Positions 33,626 to 48,100 of a DNA stretch of 64,000 nt are shown here, in pieces (positions within the stretch are counted from its first letter, which is position 1; the number at the start of each line of letters is the position of its first letter). Source of the stretch: Eretmocerus hayati. Taxonomy: Eukaryota; Arthropoda; Insecta; Hymenoptera; Aphelinidae. The translations under genes and the position numbers were made by a program. The notes under the pieces are model-generated. The model was not told the DNA's origin. It did no database searches and worked only from the letters and a program-made list of their open reading frames with translations. The DNA is taken from contig CM056741.1 in assembly GCA_029851415.1 (NCBI GenBank), positions 64,842,282-64,906,281 on the forward strand, given 5' to 3'.

Positions 33626-36600
33626 ATGTGCTCTTCGGAGGAGGTGTTGCGCGAGCTGCCGAGCGAGATTAATTCTCGTCTCAATACCAGAATTATCGGA
33701 AGCCGCATCCCCAAGCCTGCTCTCAAAGTTTCTAAAAAGTACCCTGCGAAGAAAGAGCAACAGGAGCAAAAATGTGCTTCCCCGTCGTTGACCGAGATGA
33801 CGTTCGATTTAATCCCAGGATTGAAAAAAGCGTCAAGGACTATCCGACCTCCGCCGAGCCTCAAGAATCTCGAGCGCGAGGTAAACCGAATCCTCGGACC
33901 AGAAAATTACACCCTCGGCTCCGTCGAGAATAGTTCTATCAGCAAGATGCTTGCCCTGGCAGCGCTCGCCGTGAGTATTACTTACTATCCTCATCATCTT
34001 CTAGCATTATTTTTACGTTGCTTTCGTCGTTGAAGTATTTGAATTTTGAATCGGTGCGTCTGCTAGCTGATTATTCCAATCCGTCTCCCGAACTGGAATT
34101 GCTTAAAATTATCAAAGACTAGTGAGCCTAATGTAGCAAAGACGTACATGATATTCTAATATGCTTTCTTTTTCTTTTTCTCATTATTAAATTCATCTTC
34201 CAACCCTCAACTTTCTCATGCAGATTGCAAATACCGTTTGTAAATGTTGGTGTTACATTAGTATGTAACACCAACATTTACAGTAGTCTGACTTCATACT
34301 GATTGTTGATGATTATCTGAGTTGATATGCATAAATTAATTTTGACTCTGAGTCAGTTATGTATCTATATAATATTCAGATCGTTGAGATCTCGAATTGA
34401 ATATTTATTAAAATTTTCACAACATATATCGGACTCCTTGCCTGTGAACACAATAGTATAAACATATTCAACTTATTGTTCTAGAACGGCAAGGAATTGG
34501 AGGCATCCTGTCACCTCATAGCATCCCATGCAACATGCTTGAGGCAGCAAATCTTATACAGGAACTTGAAACATAAAATTCGCCATAGCGTTCTAGATGA
34601 GCCCATGATACAAAATCTTGATCCCAATGACCTAGCTATTGATCCCTCTAACTCCAAGTTCAACCCACAAACTCTTGTAGATACACTAAAAACTCTTCCA
34701 ACAGGTAAAATCAATTATCTGAAAGATTCTATCCTCAACTCACAAAACCGTTTAAATTTGCTCCCTTTCAATTTTTCTAGATTGGAATATTGTACATATC
34801 ACAGCTGAGCATGAACACTTGAATGATACAAGGCATCGAAGGCAACAAGATGAAGCAATGTACTCCTTTAAGACCACACATAGCTTACACATCACAGTGC
34901 TTCCAACAGGGAAGAATGCTATGAGTCCAATCTGCATAACTTTACCAAAACCCAACTGTGATTCTGGGTATGATGTGAGAATAGAAATTGAGTCAATCTT
35001 GAACAATAATAAGTCGAATCTGACCACTGTTTATAACAACAATGATCTTTATTGGAAAATGCGTAAGAAACAGAATGATCAGATGACTGTAAGATATTTC
35101 ATGACATTGAGGACCGAAGCAGTGGATAAATCATTAGATATGACTATTGATCTTTGCATTTGCATTTTTTCAGAACGCTATTTCAGAACTGGAATCTTCG
35201 TGGCTTAGAGAATGGAGAGTGCTTTTCATGGCAGATTTTGTTGAAAATTTAGATTTGGTAAAAGATGTACATGACATGCTAGATAAGCTCATCGCGGATT
35301 CGGCAGTGTGAGTTACAATAATTGTTCATCAACTTCCAATTGACAAATAAACTATTGTAATATATTGTAGTGATAAAGTGACAGAGAGAACTCGCTGGCT
35401 CCTACGGAAAATTGCAACAGGTGCTTGTTATTTACAACCGTTTGAAATTGAAAGAGCTGTAACATATGTCTTACCAACCCAAGCCAAACTAGCAAAGAAT
35501 ATCATCCTGTCAATTATTGCTAAGAAAAAAGTGATGGATCCCCTAAAATCATCAAAACGAAAGACATTAATATTAATCCTTGAAGAGGTAAGTTGAAATT
35601 TGAAAATGTACCAAGCTTTAGTGAGTCATATTATAATACAGTTTAAATTTTTTTAGTGCTTGGACCACATATCATTTGAGTCAATGCAGATCCTTGGTTA
35701 CCAGCCAGTCACTAGATTTCCTTCACTACATATTGCATATGCTCTATACAAGCAACACGAAACTACTATAGAAAATGGCTACAAAATTATCCGCAAATCT
35801 GACCTTCTTGGTACATTCATCACAAATCCATCCCTTGACTTACCCAAAATGGAAATACGCATAAGATCGTTCATCGAGTACTGGCTACCAAAATGGGAAG
35901 GCTTGTATGGGGTCAAGCCAGATTTGAACTTTTTCCGGGAAGCTCTTACTCAATATCATATTCTCATGTGAGTACTTTTCAAACAGAAATGTTGCGCTTT
36001 TTCGATCTTCTTTCACCATCTAGATACTATTTGATTTCAGGTATAACGGTCACGGTAGTGGGATACAGTTCGTGAGAGGAGAGGAAATTGAAAAGTTGAG
36101 AGTACTTGCTCTTGTATTATTGTTTGGGTGCAGTAGTCTCAAACTCTCCCCGGTAGGAGGTCGGTTGCCTGCTTATGGAGTATCAAACCAGTATCTCATT
36201 GGATGCAGGTGAGTGATCAAGTTTTTGTTGTTCGATTTTTAATTAATAATAAGTGTTTCATTTTCAAAATGCGGGCCAAAGAGTATATTGCGAGCTCCAT
36301 ATTAGTATATTGGTATAGCTTGGGTGCGAGCTATCTTAAGCAACTTTATTTCGCATGAAAGCACCCAAATGCCTAGTCTTATACGAAATTTTCAGTTCTG
36401 AGTAGGGGAGGAATGTTTGTCCCACTTCTATGCGTGTATTACTCTTTGCTCGTGCTAGGATAAGAGAAAATATGAAGAGAAGAAGAATTGTGCTTCTGTT
36501 ATTTCAAGTGGCATTGTTGAATGTAGCCATGTATATAACAATATTGCTGAATTGTAAAGAGATTTCAGGTGTATTTCATTGAAATTCAAACATAATTTTC

Positions 36601-37133
36601 TATCATGGCATACAATCTGAAGTTCCAAAATGTACACGCGCTTCGTCTTGATACTCCGTTCTAAGGCGGATGCTAATTGATGCGAGATATACTGTCAAAG
36701 AAGGCGATAGAAACATAACATGGTATCTTTTTCTAGCCCTTGCATATTAGGAATGTTATGGGAAGTGACAGATGGAGATATTGACAGAATGACTGCCGAA
36801 TTCATGAGTAGATGGATTCCATCAACAGCCAAACGGCCTTGGTCAGATGTCAATTTAGTCGAGTGGCATCGAGGATCGATTGGTAAGAAAACAAATCCAT
36901 CTCTTGTAGTTTAGTTAAGTTTGGCTTGGATGATTGTGAATTTTTAAATGGATTCATTCATGTATATTATATGTATTTCTCGTATTTCAGAATTCAATAA
37001 GGGGCCGCACTCAAAAGTCGAGAATGAGCAAGATATGTTGGTAGCATCAGCAAAATCAAAGGATGTTTGTAAGCAATATATGACATCATCTGCTATTGTT
37101 GTGAGGGGATTACCAGTTAAATTGGTAGACTAG
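33626..37133 (+). CDS. Separase (separin), compact insect type, nine exons
   Basis: Caspase-like cysteine protease (family C50) that cleaves cohesin at anaphase onset to release sister chromatids. Exons with GT-AG junctions and matching phases: 33626-33970, 34485-34704, 34781-35088, 35174-35307, 35371-35587, 35657-35967, 36041-36208, 36737-36882, 36991-37133, giving 1,992 bases and 663 residues. The start is ATG at 33626 in CAAAATG; an in-frame GTG lies at 33599. The catalytic His is in YNGHGSG (residue 516, codon 36051-36053). The catalytic Cys is in LLFGCSS (residue 542, codon 36129-36131), 26 residues later, the same spacing as in the human enzyme. GMLWEVTDGDID follows, the family's conserved stretch. 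At 663 residues it lacks the long helical N-terminal region of vertebrate separases, as the short fly protein does. It probably needs a partner subunit, as the fly enzyme does; that is inference. Confidence 0.95.
34239..34282. repeat. Perfect 20-bp stem-loop in separase intron 1
   Basis: TGTAAATGTTGGTGTTACAT and its exact complement are separated by TAGT. It lies in intron 1, 200 bp before exon 2. It could be a very small inverted-repeat insertion or a structured intronic element; it is short for an animal pre-miRNA. Confidence 0.8.
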
Positions 37134-40100
37134 TCTAGTTTTAAATTGTTGAAAAATGTAATTTATCACTCTCATCAGATGGAACAAATTGAGAAGCAGA
37201 TGAAATGAATTTTTTTGTAAATATCGCAGATAGAAATTAATTTTCCATTGTACTAGAAGATTTATTTTTTTAAATATATTAAATGGCATTTCATAGTCCA
37301 TGATCTCTTGTTAAACGTACAACTCTTTGCCAAGACGAAGACGTTCATCTTTTTGGAATTGAAATGTAGAATGAATTAGGTACATTTTTATCTTAACAAT
37401 CACCTTCAATATGGGATTATTATATGGTCGATATTTTCTCTTGCAAGATCATATCTACACTAGTAGATTCACCAAAACGTACGTGGCATCCGCACTTTCC
37501 TAATCGACCCTTTAAACTACATTTATTTCGTATCCCGGATATTTATTCTTAAAGCGAGTTAACCAGTCGAGATTGCGTTTAAAGAAGCAAATTTGGCGTT
37601 CGAACCCTCGCAACAGCGATATCCGGCTTTCCAATGAAGTTGAAAATTTTTGACATTTACTCAAGATTCTCTCACAGATTTTGCTTCGTGACGTAATCGT
37701 TCAACCATCCAACAATTTGCTGTGCACACATGCTTTGGATCTCTGGATTCGCGGCAATTTCTTTTTTTAGTTTTAGATTATCTATTGGCGTGGGTGTATT
37801 TTTTAGTGAGCACATTCTGACCTTTTCTCTTCAAACTATCAACGAAATGGCTGCGGCACACACGAAGATCGATTTATTTCTAAAGACTGATGACAAATCG
37901 AAAAATGTTACGGTAAATGGGAGTGTTAATTTCGGAGACATCTAGAAATACGGGCAAAACATCAATATAATATAAAATCCAACGAGTATACTAAGAGGAG
38001 GTAGGATAAAAGTTTTGGTGAGACGGAATCTGATGACACTTGTAATACATAATTTTATTGCTATACAATAGACTTCATTATTTTTACAATCCCCAAAAAT
38101 GCATAGTAAGTCACAGTCCATTTCATGAGCCTGTCAAAGCTATTTCAAGTCTTCGAATTGTTTTAAATTATGAATTTTTAACTTGCTGTGCTTATGCACT
38201 TACAACTATGTGATTTCATTCAGTTTTCTTCTATTCCTCTCTGCAAACTCACTCTCATTCGACCATGCACGTCACATCACTACATTTTCTCCTACATTTC
38301 GCGTTTTCTCTACAGTTATAAATATTTGAATAAATCATCTAAAAAAATGTAATAAGATACAAACTTTATAGACAATTTCGAAATTTACCTCTGCCTGCTA
38401 TCTGCTTGATAATTTTGAGTACATATGCAAAATCATGCGCTAAATATGCAAACAAAAATTCACGATAGAATAGTATATTCTTATTTACAATCGTATGATT
38501 CAATGACTGGGATTCATTTTAATATAAGTATTCATAGTACGCAGTCTTTCGTGTGAATCTGAATTAAAATTGACGAGATCAAAGAGATTATGCAATAATT
38601 GCACAACGGGCGTGGCGAAGATGACCATTCTGAAGATTTACCTGCCAGTCTTCTCTTTATTAATTTTTTCTGATAATTCAATATATCTTATTTAGAGTCA
38701 TTTTTAATTGCCTCTAATGAGAAAGCTGAGTTTAGGCTCGACATGTACAATTGTCACGATAAAGATTTCACCAACAAGGTATGATTTGGGTAAAAGATAC
38801 TTTTATGCTGAATCTAATGATCTGCGGAGAAGCCAAATGAGTCTGTAAACGAGAGTAGTTTTTAAACGCCGATAGGAAGATTATTTTAGATCATTTCAAG
38901 AAATTTGATGGAATATGTTCACTCTTTGATCTCACGTGCCCGTTTCATTAATGACTCAGTAAAATTTGCCCTCTCTAATGAATTTGAGCATTTGAGATGC
39001 AAGTTGATTTGTTCCACCAAAATTTTACGAATAACGCTATTGTTGTTCATTGTAAATGATTCGAGATCTTGATATAGCGTAGAATAATTTAGATTCCCAT
39101 ATCTTCAAGTATTGTTCATCTCACAAATTTGAAAAGATTAATTAATTTCATGGCTTATAGCTTTACAAAGGACGTGAAGAAAATTTGAGGTGAATGAACC
39201 GAGATATTCGCGCACGAGTCAGTTTATTTGTGCAGAGGCTTAGCATTTAGAGATTAATTAGGAAATAATTGAAAAACGCACTCTCTTACATGGGCGACTT
39301 TCTCGAGTTTCTGGCTGTAAATGTGTGGAAATATGTATGAATTATTTTCTATTTATATGTGGTCAGATTTCCCAATTAGGCAATTTGGAATGATCGGACT
39401 ATTTTTGAATCAAAGTATTGAGCGAAAAATCGTGGACCCAGTCAAAAATGGGTTATGGGGGCAATATACTTGTCAGAATCACCAAATTTTTGCTATCGAA
39501 ATCCTCGGAATCATTTTAATCGTATGTGTCTCCAGAAACTGGAACCGAAATTTTCTTTTCTATTAGATGAATTAGACCGAAGTAATTAGATCGAATAAGA
39601 GAGCTTTGCGCTTCTTATGCTTCCGTATCTCAGGCTCAGGTATTTTGCAAGATTGGTTGAATAAATTTGAAATCAAAGTGAAGCATTTTAAATGACCCGG
39701 TGTGAGTTCGTAGCTGAAAGTATCAAATTTCACAAATTTTGGGGGGACGCGTGCTTATAATTACTGAATCGTCAACGAGTGATCTTTTAAGAATGAACGA
39801 TAAGCTCATGAAATCATCTTTTTTTTTTATTTTAGATTTTATACCAAAATAATATTGCATGCCCCAATTTCACATGATATCACGGGTGTAATTAGTATTT
39901 TCGTTGTTCCATCAGTCGTGATGAATCCAAGTGAAACTCAGTTGATGGGTCATTTTGTTGTGAATTTCAGTCGTTGCATATCAATAAGTGGATCAAACCT
40001 CGCTTTAGATCAAAAATCGTGAGACCGGGAAAACTTGGCTAAGCATCGTCAACTTACCACGTTTTTGACCTCATCCATGAAAAATGATGCAAATCAAATT

Positions 40101-43100
40101 AATACGGTATAATGCACGATACATAATTTATTACAGAACATAACTATCCGGTTTTCTGAATAATTATTTTATTAGGCGAAATGAAAATGAATATTTTCCA
40201 TAGCTTCGAGAAACCGCCCCACCTCAAATCGTGTTCAATAGTGTATGTACGTGCTTGGCCATGTACAATCTTGAGATATATCTTTATATATAATATATCT
40301 ATGTATATTGATATCATAAATTCGATAAATCTATACATTACACGGTATTTCTCTTGCTCACTTCGTATGTACTCATAAGTTTAAACATTAACGTACGAAT
40401 AATGGAAGACTTAGTAGTATCCTCAGACACTTTGGAAGCATCTTTTGGACACATTCAGAGGATTTTTCAGTTTGCGATTCATCTGTCAACTTCTCCTTGC
40501 GCTTGATTCTCTACTTATGTTTCGGCAATATCAATGTATAGCCTAAATTATCTTCTTGTATTGTATAAGTTACCTGTCAACAATATCTTGGGAAGATTGG
40601 CTTTTCATATTTGAAGGGCTCTCTGTTCTGGGCTCTGGTCCTTTCGTTCGCTTTTTTGGAATTATTGAAGCCCTGTCTTCGGTTTCTACGATTATTTTAT
40701 TTTTTCTCTTCATAATATTATTTCATCATTCATCCATGAATTGCAGAAGTATCATTGACCTCAGTAATGCATCTATATTGAAAGATTTGAGAAGGTATAC
40801 CTTTTATGTTTTTTTTTATCATGTCTTACAATTTTGACATCTTAAGTCATGTATGCTTGCATTTAGATGACATTTTCGTTGCTCATGTTAAGCTGATTTT
40901 TTGACTTATCGACTATCAACCCCACTTACACATCGCTCCTTTTATATTATTCAGTTATATATTTATATATTTATATAGATTCTCATAATTGATCGATAAT
41001 AATGAATAACGTTGAAATCCTTCATTGCTCGCCAATGTCATTTCGCGAGAGAGACCCAGAGAACGTTTACTCATCTCAGAACGAGAGCTCGAACTGATAT
41101 TTATACGTCTCGAAAAATTTATCGGAAATGTTTCAAGGTTTCCATCCATACAGGTAAACAGCCTGAAAAATACTGTTAGACTAGTAGGTGAACAGCGAGC
41201 AATCGTTTGATTGATTTCAGATAATATTACACTTTTTCAAAAGTCAACGGGGAACAGGCAGTTTTTTAAACTGCTTTTTTGTCATTTGTCATTTTCACGA
41301 GGAAATACATTGATTTTAAAATTCTAAAAAAAAAAACACAGATGGTTATCATTAAAAATACGGAGCTTATACTTTTACTTCAAAACATGCTCAAAATTGA
41401 TCATTGAATTTTTTAAAACTTTGACACGATAATCAATAAATTTTAGACAACTGTTCTATATTCAACAAAGTTATCAACGACTAACGATAAATTTTTAAGG
41501 AAGAAGATAATAAACTTTTTTGATAAAATTCACCAATAAAATGAGTTGCATCGGTAGTTGTCTAATCTGGGTGTAACTTGCAGAAATTGAGATGCCCAAT
41601 TTATGCTATTTTTTTTTTCAACTCACTATATGTTAGCTTGCTATCTTCTTCCTTATATAACAAATAAAGTCAACTACTTCTACATATTTATCGGGTAGAA
41701 CAAGATCAATACGATTTAACGTAGCTCTGTATTTGAACTGTTAATTTATGGAGTAACTTGCATATGAAAAGAATACGATGCAAAATGTAGCCAATTTTCA
41801 AAATCCTTCTTATAAATTTCGCAACGATAAAATTGGCAGTGAATAAATTGAAAAATTCGTGATATATACTGAAAAAAATTCGGAGCCGAATCAAAATTTA
41901 GAGAAATTGGTCGAATATCTGATAGAGTATTGTCTTGAGTACTGTTCTTTCATACATCGAATAACAATCTCAAATTTGAATGCTTCCGATGCGTAATTCT
42001 CGTGATTTCTTTTTTTTTTACTTTAATGTCCCATGAACGAGAATAAGCGATGCGAGAAACTTTTGCAAGTCTAAAAGATTACAACTATCCTACCATTGGA
42101 TTAATATGACCTCGTGGAATACATTTGATCCCACTAAAGGATTGAATTTCATAAATTGATTTCATCAAGAATCATAACAGCAGTAACTACGTTATATTTA
42201 CTTGTTATGTGTGATAAAGTATACATAATTCATATCTTCCTACCTATAAGGGTAAATGTGACAATCGTCACTTCATTCACGGTACTGAAGCTTTGCAGTA
42301 GAATCGTATTGTCTGTGAGTGCTATATTTAATAATTTCTTCTCATTTTTCTCTCTTTCTCTCTCATTCATCCTCGTTCCGTTTTTCACTTCTTTCACGCA
42401 TCTCTGTAACGTTTGGCTCTTTCCTTTTCATCGACACGCAAAAGAATTATGTAAAGAGACGCACGAATTTTTTGTACAATTAATGTGAACTTCAATCTGC
42501 GTTCATCATCATTTTTTCTTCATACGAGAGGATTTTAGGCTTTATTATTTCAGCATCATCCATTATCTACATCTGTAAAGCTGTATGATCATTATTAGAT
42601 ATCGCATGGAGCATTCGGATCAACAGAAAATCTGTGTCTCGTTTCATTTATTTACAAACGCTTTTTGGTTCTATGGGCTATGGATTAGCGGGTGTTTCCT
42701 AATTCAGCAATCAGTTGAATTCCAAAAGTCAATTAATTCAAATTGAGTTTCAATTGAGCAGTTTTTCATTGAATCTGTGATTACCTATCTTCTCAGGACG
42801 AGGATGACTTGATGGAAAATTTAATAATTACCAAGGGATCAAGTATTTATTCTTTGAAAAATTCTAACTTGCTGCACCTGAGAGATTTCATTTGATATAA
42901 TAGGACCGCAATTTCATTTCCAGCTGCTCATGTGTATTCGCTTTTAGCCTCTCTCTTTTCTGTCTGCAAAAAAGTCACTGGAAATCTATAGAGTATCATC
43001 AAGGACTCGATCGATTACATTCATACTATCTCAATCATAATTACTTTTGGGGAGCAATTCTTAATATCCTCCCATAACTATTGTAATAATAATCAATTTC

Positions 43101-45141
43101 ATCAATTAGCGCTGTAATGAGCCATTTTTTCATATTGTCAATTGCGGTCAGGTTCATTTAAATTCTTCAAAGGCCGTGAAAGTATCTATATAGTTTTGGA
43201 TTTAAAATATTTACAACTCTACCTATTGATTTTTCTTCAACTCATTCGGAAATTATATATTGAGTCTGGTGAAAGGAGTATTTGATATGGATATTTCGCC
43301 AAATCGTGGATTTTGTCGTTATTACTGAAGGAACACATGCATTTGTAGGAGTTAGAATAACACCAAAGTTATTTGTTTGAAAGAGAGCTAGTCCTCGCAT
43401 CGCATGTTCCTTTGATTAAATGTTTTCACCAACTGAAGGGTTCGTTTGGGAATATTCCGTGATCTATACCTCGCTGACTGAGTTTATCATTCTTTGATTA
43501 TCTGCAGAGGTTCTCAGAATTTTAAAAGTGTATTTTGTCATTTTCATTCGCGAGCTCGAGAATAGTCACGTTGTTCCACGGAAAAAACTAGCAGCTGACA
43601 TTAGGATATTACATTTAAAGTAGATGATTAGTATGAACGGTATTGGTTGATACAATGATTCGACGACTGTAGTAACTTGCACGACTTTACCAAAATCAAA
43701 GAGGGGTAACTCTATTTTATATTCATTCAACTCTAAAACGTCAATAATATTTGCAATTCTCGAGTAAAACCGGAAGTAACATTTGTTTTAGTTTATTTGA
43801 TGTTTGATTCCTCTTACATTCAAACATATTATTAGTCTTATGAATGTCTCTAAAAATCAAGTGAATTTTAAGATGAATCGACAAGGTCCCTTGCTTAGTG
43901 GCTCAACATGATGACTATTATGTTTTTTTAGAAATTAGTATTGAAAGGCACCTTGTTCATTTTTGGAAAAGAATCCTCTCTAATATGGACGGCTTCTCGT
44001 GCCCTTGTTAACATTTTAATAGTCTTCGTTCACCGATCATTGTGAAATCTGATATTTATTGGGATACCTTGAATTCATCTATCCACGTGATATTGAGGAA
44101 TTCATTATATCTGAAACACTTAATCTCCCAGTAGATCAGAGTAAATTAGCGGTGGCATTCAAAACCTCAAACGATTCCATACCTTTTCAAGTCTCAATAC
44201 CCTCATCTGTATGCTGTCACATTCAATTTTTTTCGTGCATTCATATGTTTCGAGTCGATAAAAGATTTCTTTTCATTCGGCTGCCAGCGCCAGAATCCAA
44301 TTTTTACCCTCGGAAAGTCTTCGAATTTCAATTTCCTTTTCTCTTGCAACCGCATGCTCTCGTTGTACAGACGGTCTCGTATTTGGATAGTATCACGGCA
44401 AAAGTTGAAAGTTTCCAAAATTGAACCGATACTCGAGATGTTATTTTCGAATCTGTGGCCTTGTGTGACCAATGTCCTACTATTGGTTTTCTGGTATCAA
44501 CGGTCTCTAAAATATCGATTCGACTTTTTTGAAACCTGCGTATTTGATATACACACCGTTTTGATCTGAAGTCGTTCATACAGTCTTGAGTGATAGTTCA
44601 GAGCAACGTTATCGTGTATTGAGCTAAGACGAAACGTCCTTTCAGTTTTCCGCTATCAAATTATGCGGCAAAGCTAAAGAATTCACAAAAAGGTTAACTC
44701 CCTCTCGCCATACACCTTTTTTCCATCATTCATTCTCACTCTCTCTCTTCCTTTCTACGTTTTACACGCCATTCACAAAAATTTTTTCTACTACTTTTCG
44801 CTCACTCAGACCTTACTTGTATAATTTATATATGTACCTTTAAAGAATTGTAAATATTTTAAAAGATGGAGTTTGCAAAAAATAGGTATCTTTGTTATGC
44901 TTCGTCGGAGAGTCATGCGCATTTTATATATAAGAATACGATGTCTCCTCGGCCATGTAACTTTTACGCCTTTTTTTTGAACGACAAATCACTTGCCTTT
45001 ACTAGTGATCATCCCTCTATATCGGTCTCGATCGGTCCTCGCTTTTTTCTGTCGTTTTTCAAAGCCCACCATAGCCCCTATCTATCATCAAAATTGGCTC
45101 GGTGAGGCCTTTCAAAACAGGGCTGCATCGGCGAGGACGAG
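37134..45141. other. 8-kb desert between convergent genes
   Basis: AT-rich, no domain-bearing frame on either strand. The separase 3' UTR would occupy its left end and the alpha-2/delta 3' UTR its right end. The longest frames (42156-42488 and 44059-44424, plus strand) are low-complexity or unlike known proteins and lack splice context, so I do not call them. No transposon end or RNA gene was recognised. Confidence 0.5.
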
Positions 45142-48100
45142 TCACGTGCTGCAGGAGACTATTTGGGCGAGTGAGTTGGCCAGGAGGCCGGTTACAAGGA
45201 GTCCGAGGTGAAGACCAAGTTGGCCAGCTGAGCGACCGCACAGCTTTATCTCGAGTTCTTCAGGATGGTAGTTTATGCACTTAGAGGGCCTGCGCCTGTA
45301 GAGACGCTCCCGTCTCGCGTCACAGGTACCCGCGTCCAGGACGGCCTCCTGAGGCCTGATTCCGAGCTTTTTACTGCCGCAAGGGCACAGCGTGTCCACC
45401 ACGAGCAGAATTAGATTTGTGTGGCTGATCTTTTGTACGCTGAATGGCCTGTAATTGAATGATATTTTTTGTTAACTTTCAAGTCGTGAGTTTTCCGGGG
45501 AGCTAACATGTCGCTGAGCCGCGCTATGTCGAGGCGAACTTTGACAGATTGCTCCTGATCACGCTCCTGATTTTCAATTGTTCATCAATTCTATTTTGCT
45601 TGTAACTCGAATGTAATCTTTGATCAACTTGAGTATTTGATTAATTTACCATAAAGATCAACTCGACGTATCTGATCACACGGTAGGTCGGGGAAGATCG
45701 ATTTTGGTAGGTTCCTTCAAGACCTGACGAATGCCGCAAACCGCATTTTCGTTTCCCAATAGAATTCGAGAAATACGAATTGAATTGGAAAAAAGGTCAA
45801 ACTTTTTCGATGAAGGTAATCTAAAAAGATAAATTAAAATGCGTTCCAAATGCCTCGAAAATTTTTAATTTTATGGGGTTTCATAGGTGGTGAAAAGTGT
45901 CATAATTTGTACCATGGAATCGAATGAAACAGCTAAGGAAACAATCCGAGACATGACCCTTTTCCGTGGGTCTGTTTCGTGTGGAATTACTCATATGTGA
46001 CTACATCATTTTGGAGATCTTCAAAAAATCTCCAGAAAACTATTCGACACATTTTTCGATAAATCTCATCCTTTCCGACTATGTACGCGGAAATACCACG
46101 AGAGAGACGAAAAATCGGGGTATAGACAATGTTTTACTTATCATTTATAATGGAGGAATCGAAAAATTGACTTTAGTTCAAAATCCATCGATGAAAAGGT
46201 TGATTCTCTCTGGAAAATGATCCTGAAGGTATATAGAATCCTACCCCACAGGAATTTTTTTTCTGCACCTTCAACTTTCCCACTTTCTGACCCACTGTGA
46301 TCAAAAGTCAGAAGAAATTTGGAGCAGCGCACCTCAGTTAGGCTCAAGTGACATGCGACAGTCTCTATGCTTCTTGGGAATCACGAGGCAATCAAACAGT
46401 GCGTGGTAGATTCAAAATATGTTGATTTGATTACAGAGCAGGATATATGCCATTCAATTGAAATGAGAACAAATATACCGTCAACCGGGGTTACTTTGAA
46501 TAGGCAAGGTAACTTTGAACACTCGTTTGAATTCTCGGAATCAGCAAAATAGGGAATGCGCAAGGGTCGTAGCACTAACTTGCTTGAGAGTTGCATGCGT
46601 GGAGGACATTTTTCACCGGCAAAGTAGCTTCTATCAGCTGTGTGTGGCTGGAAAGCATGATTTTTGGACGAAAATACTGTAAAATGTCTTTTTTTGCTCC
46701 AAATTGTGCTTCCCGGCTATATACACACAGCTAGTAGGGACTCCTTCACTGGTGCAAAATGTTCTCTTTGCATGCAACTATCGAGCAAATTAGAGCCAGA
46801 ATCCTTGCGTATCCCTATTTTGCTGATTTCGAGAATTCAAGCGAGTGTTCAAAGTTACCCCGTCTGTTTAAAGTAACTCCTGTTGACGGTAAGTGCCTAA
46901 TAGGATCTGCTTGTCCTCGAGTAGGACACAGTCAGCTTTTGATGAATTTGACCTACCTTTCGCATCCAGATGTATGACAATTAGTGAGTTTGCCTTTGAG
47001 TGGATTTCCTTGGCCACTACTGTTGAGCCTGTCAGGCTGTAAGATGTACAGGTCTGTTTCCTTCTCACAAATCCTTAATTTGTGAGGTGGAAAACTTGTC
47101 GTCGTTGAGTGCGTTGCTTTCGCTGGAGCAGCAGGTGGTGGTACTTCCGGAGGGTATTGAGCCTGAGTTTCACCTTCCGATATTACCTCATCTGTTAAGT
47201 CTGATGAATATCGGTCGGTATCTGGATATTCTAGATTTCCTGAAAGCAGTTCAGTTCCTATTTCGTTGATTATGATATGAAATAAGCAGTGCCACAAAGC
47301 TCAGTGTCATCAAGGATTTTATTACATGAAACCAAAGTTGAGCACGTTGTAGGGGCTGATTATATTTTTTTGTCATATTCTCATGATTCTATGCGCTTGA
47401 AAAATTTTCGAAGCATGGAGAAGCCGGCAATATTACGTTCAAAATTCATCAAGTCCAATAATCTAATTCATCATAGCCCATCAATTCGTATACAAGTGGT
47501 GAAGGATTTTCACTTGTTCTCGCGCATTTTTTACGGCCATTCAAGGTATTGCCAGTGTACAAGCTCCACCAATGATGGAATTTGATGGTAACTATGGTCC
47601 ATGAATATTCAAGCAACCAAGATTCCATACCTGCTTCGTTATCAAAGTTGGGCGCGTATGCCCAAATGGGTTGCAACGCGTCAGCTAAGTTCAAATTGAT
47701 GGACCATGCCCACAGATAGCTGGCCAATCTTGCAAGTGATTTGATGAGGGAGTGAGTTGAAGATTTTGGTGCAGCAGATACTTGGGACGACTGTGGCGTG
47801 CATATACCTTGGTAGTCTTCAACACTTACTCTCCTGAAAAAATTCAATTTTTGTATTCTTGGATTTCAAGGTGGAATGTGTGGATCACACACATATTATA
47901 ACAGTTTCACTGCAATTGATCAAAGAATCCCCAGTTTGTACTGACTGTGAGTAGTCGAAAAACGCTACAAGAATGAATTTAAAAAACAAAAAGCTTTGGT
48001 ATTGCTGAAATAAATTGACGTCACTTGAAATTTGAAACCACGGCAAAGGGGTTACTCCGTTCTTATGATTACTTCTTTTCTATCCGCAAAAAAAGAGAAA

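Noticed and set aside
42156..42488. 110-codon hydrophobic frame in the intergenic desert
   Set aside because: Low-complexity Ser/Phe/Leu-rich stretch from CT-rich DNA; no homolog recognised, no splice context.
44059..44424. 121-codon frame left of the alpha-2/delta 3' end
   Set aside because: No domain recognised; may overlap the 3' UTR of the minus-strand gene, and has equally long frames on the other strand.
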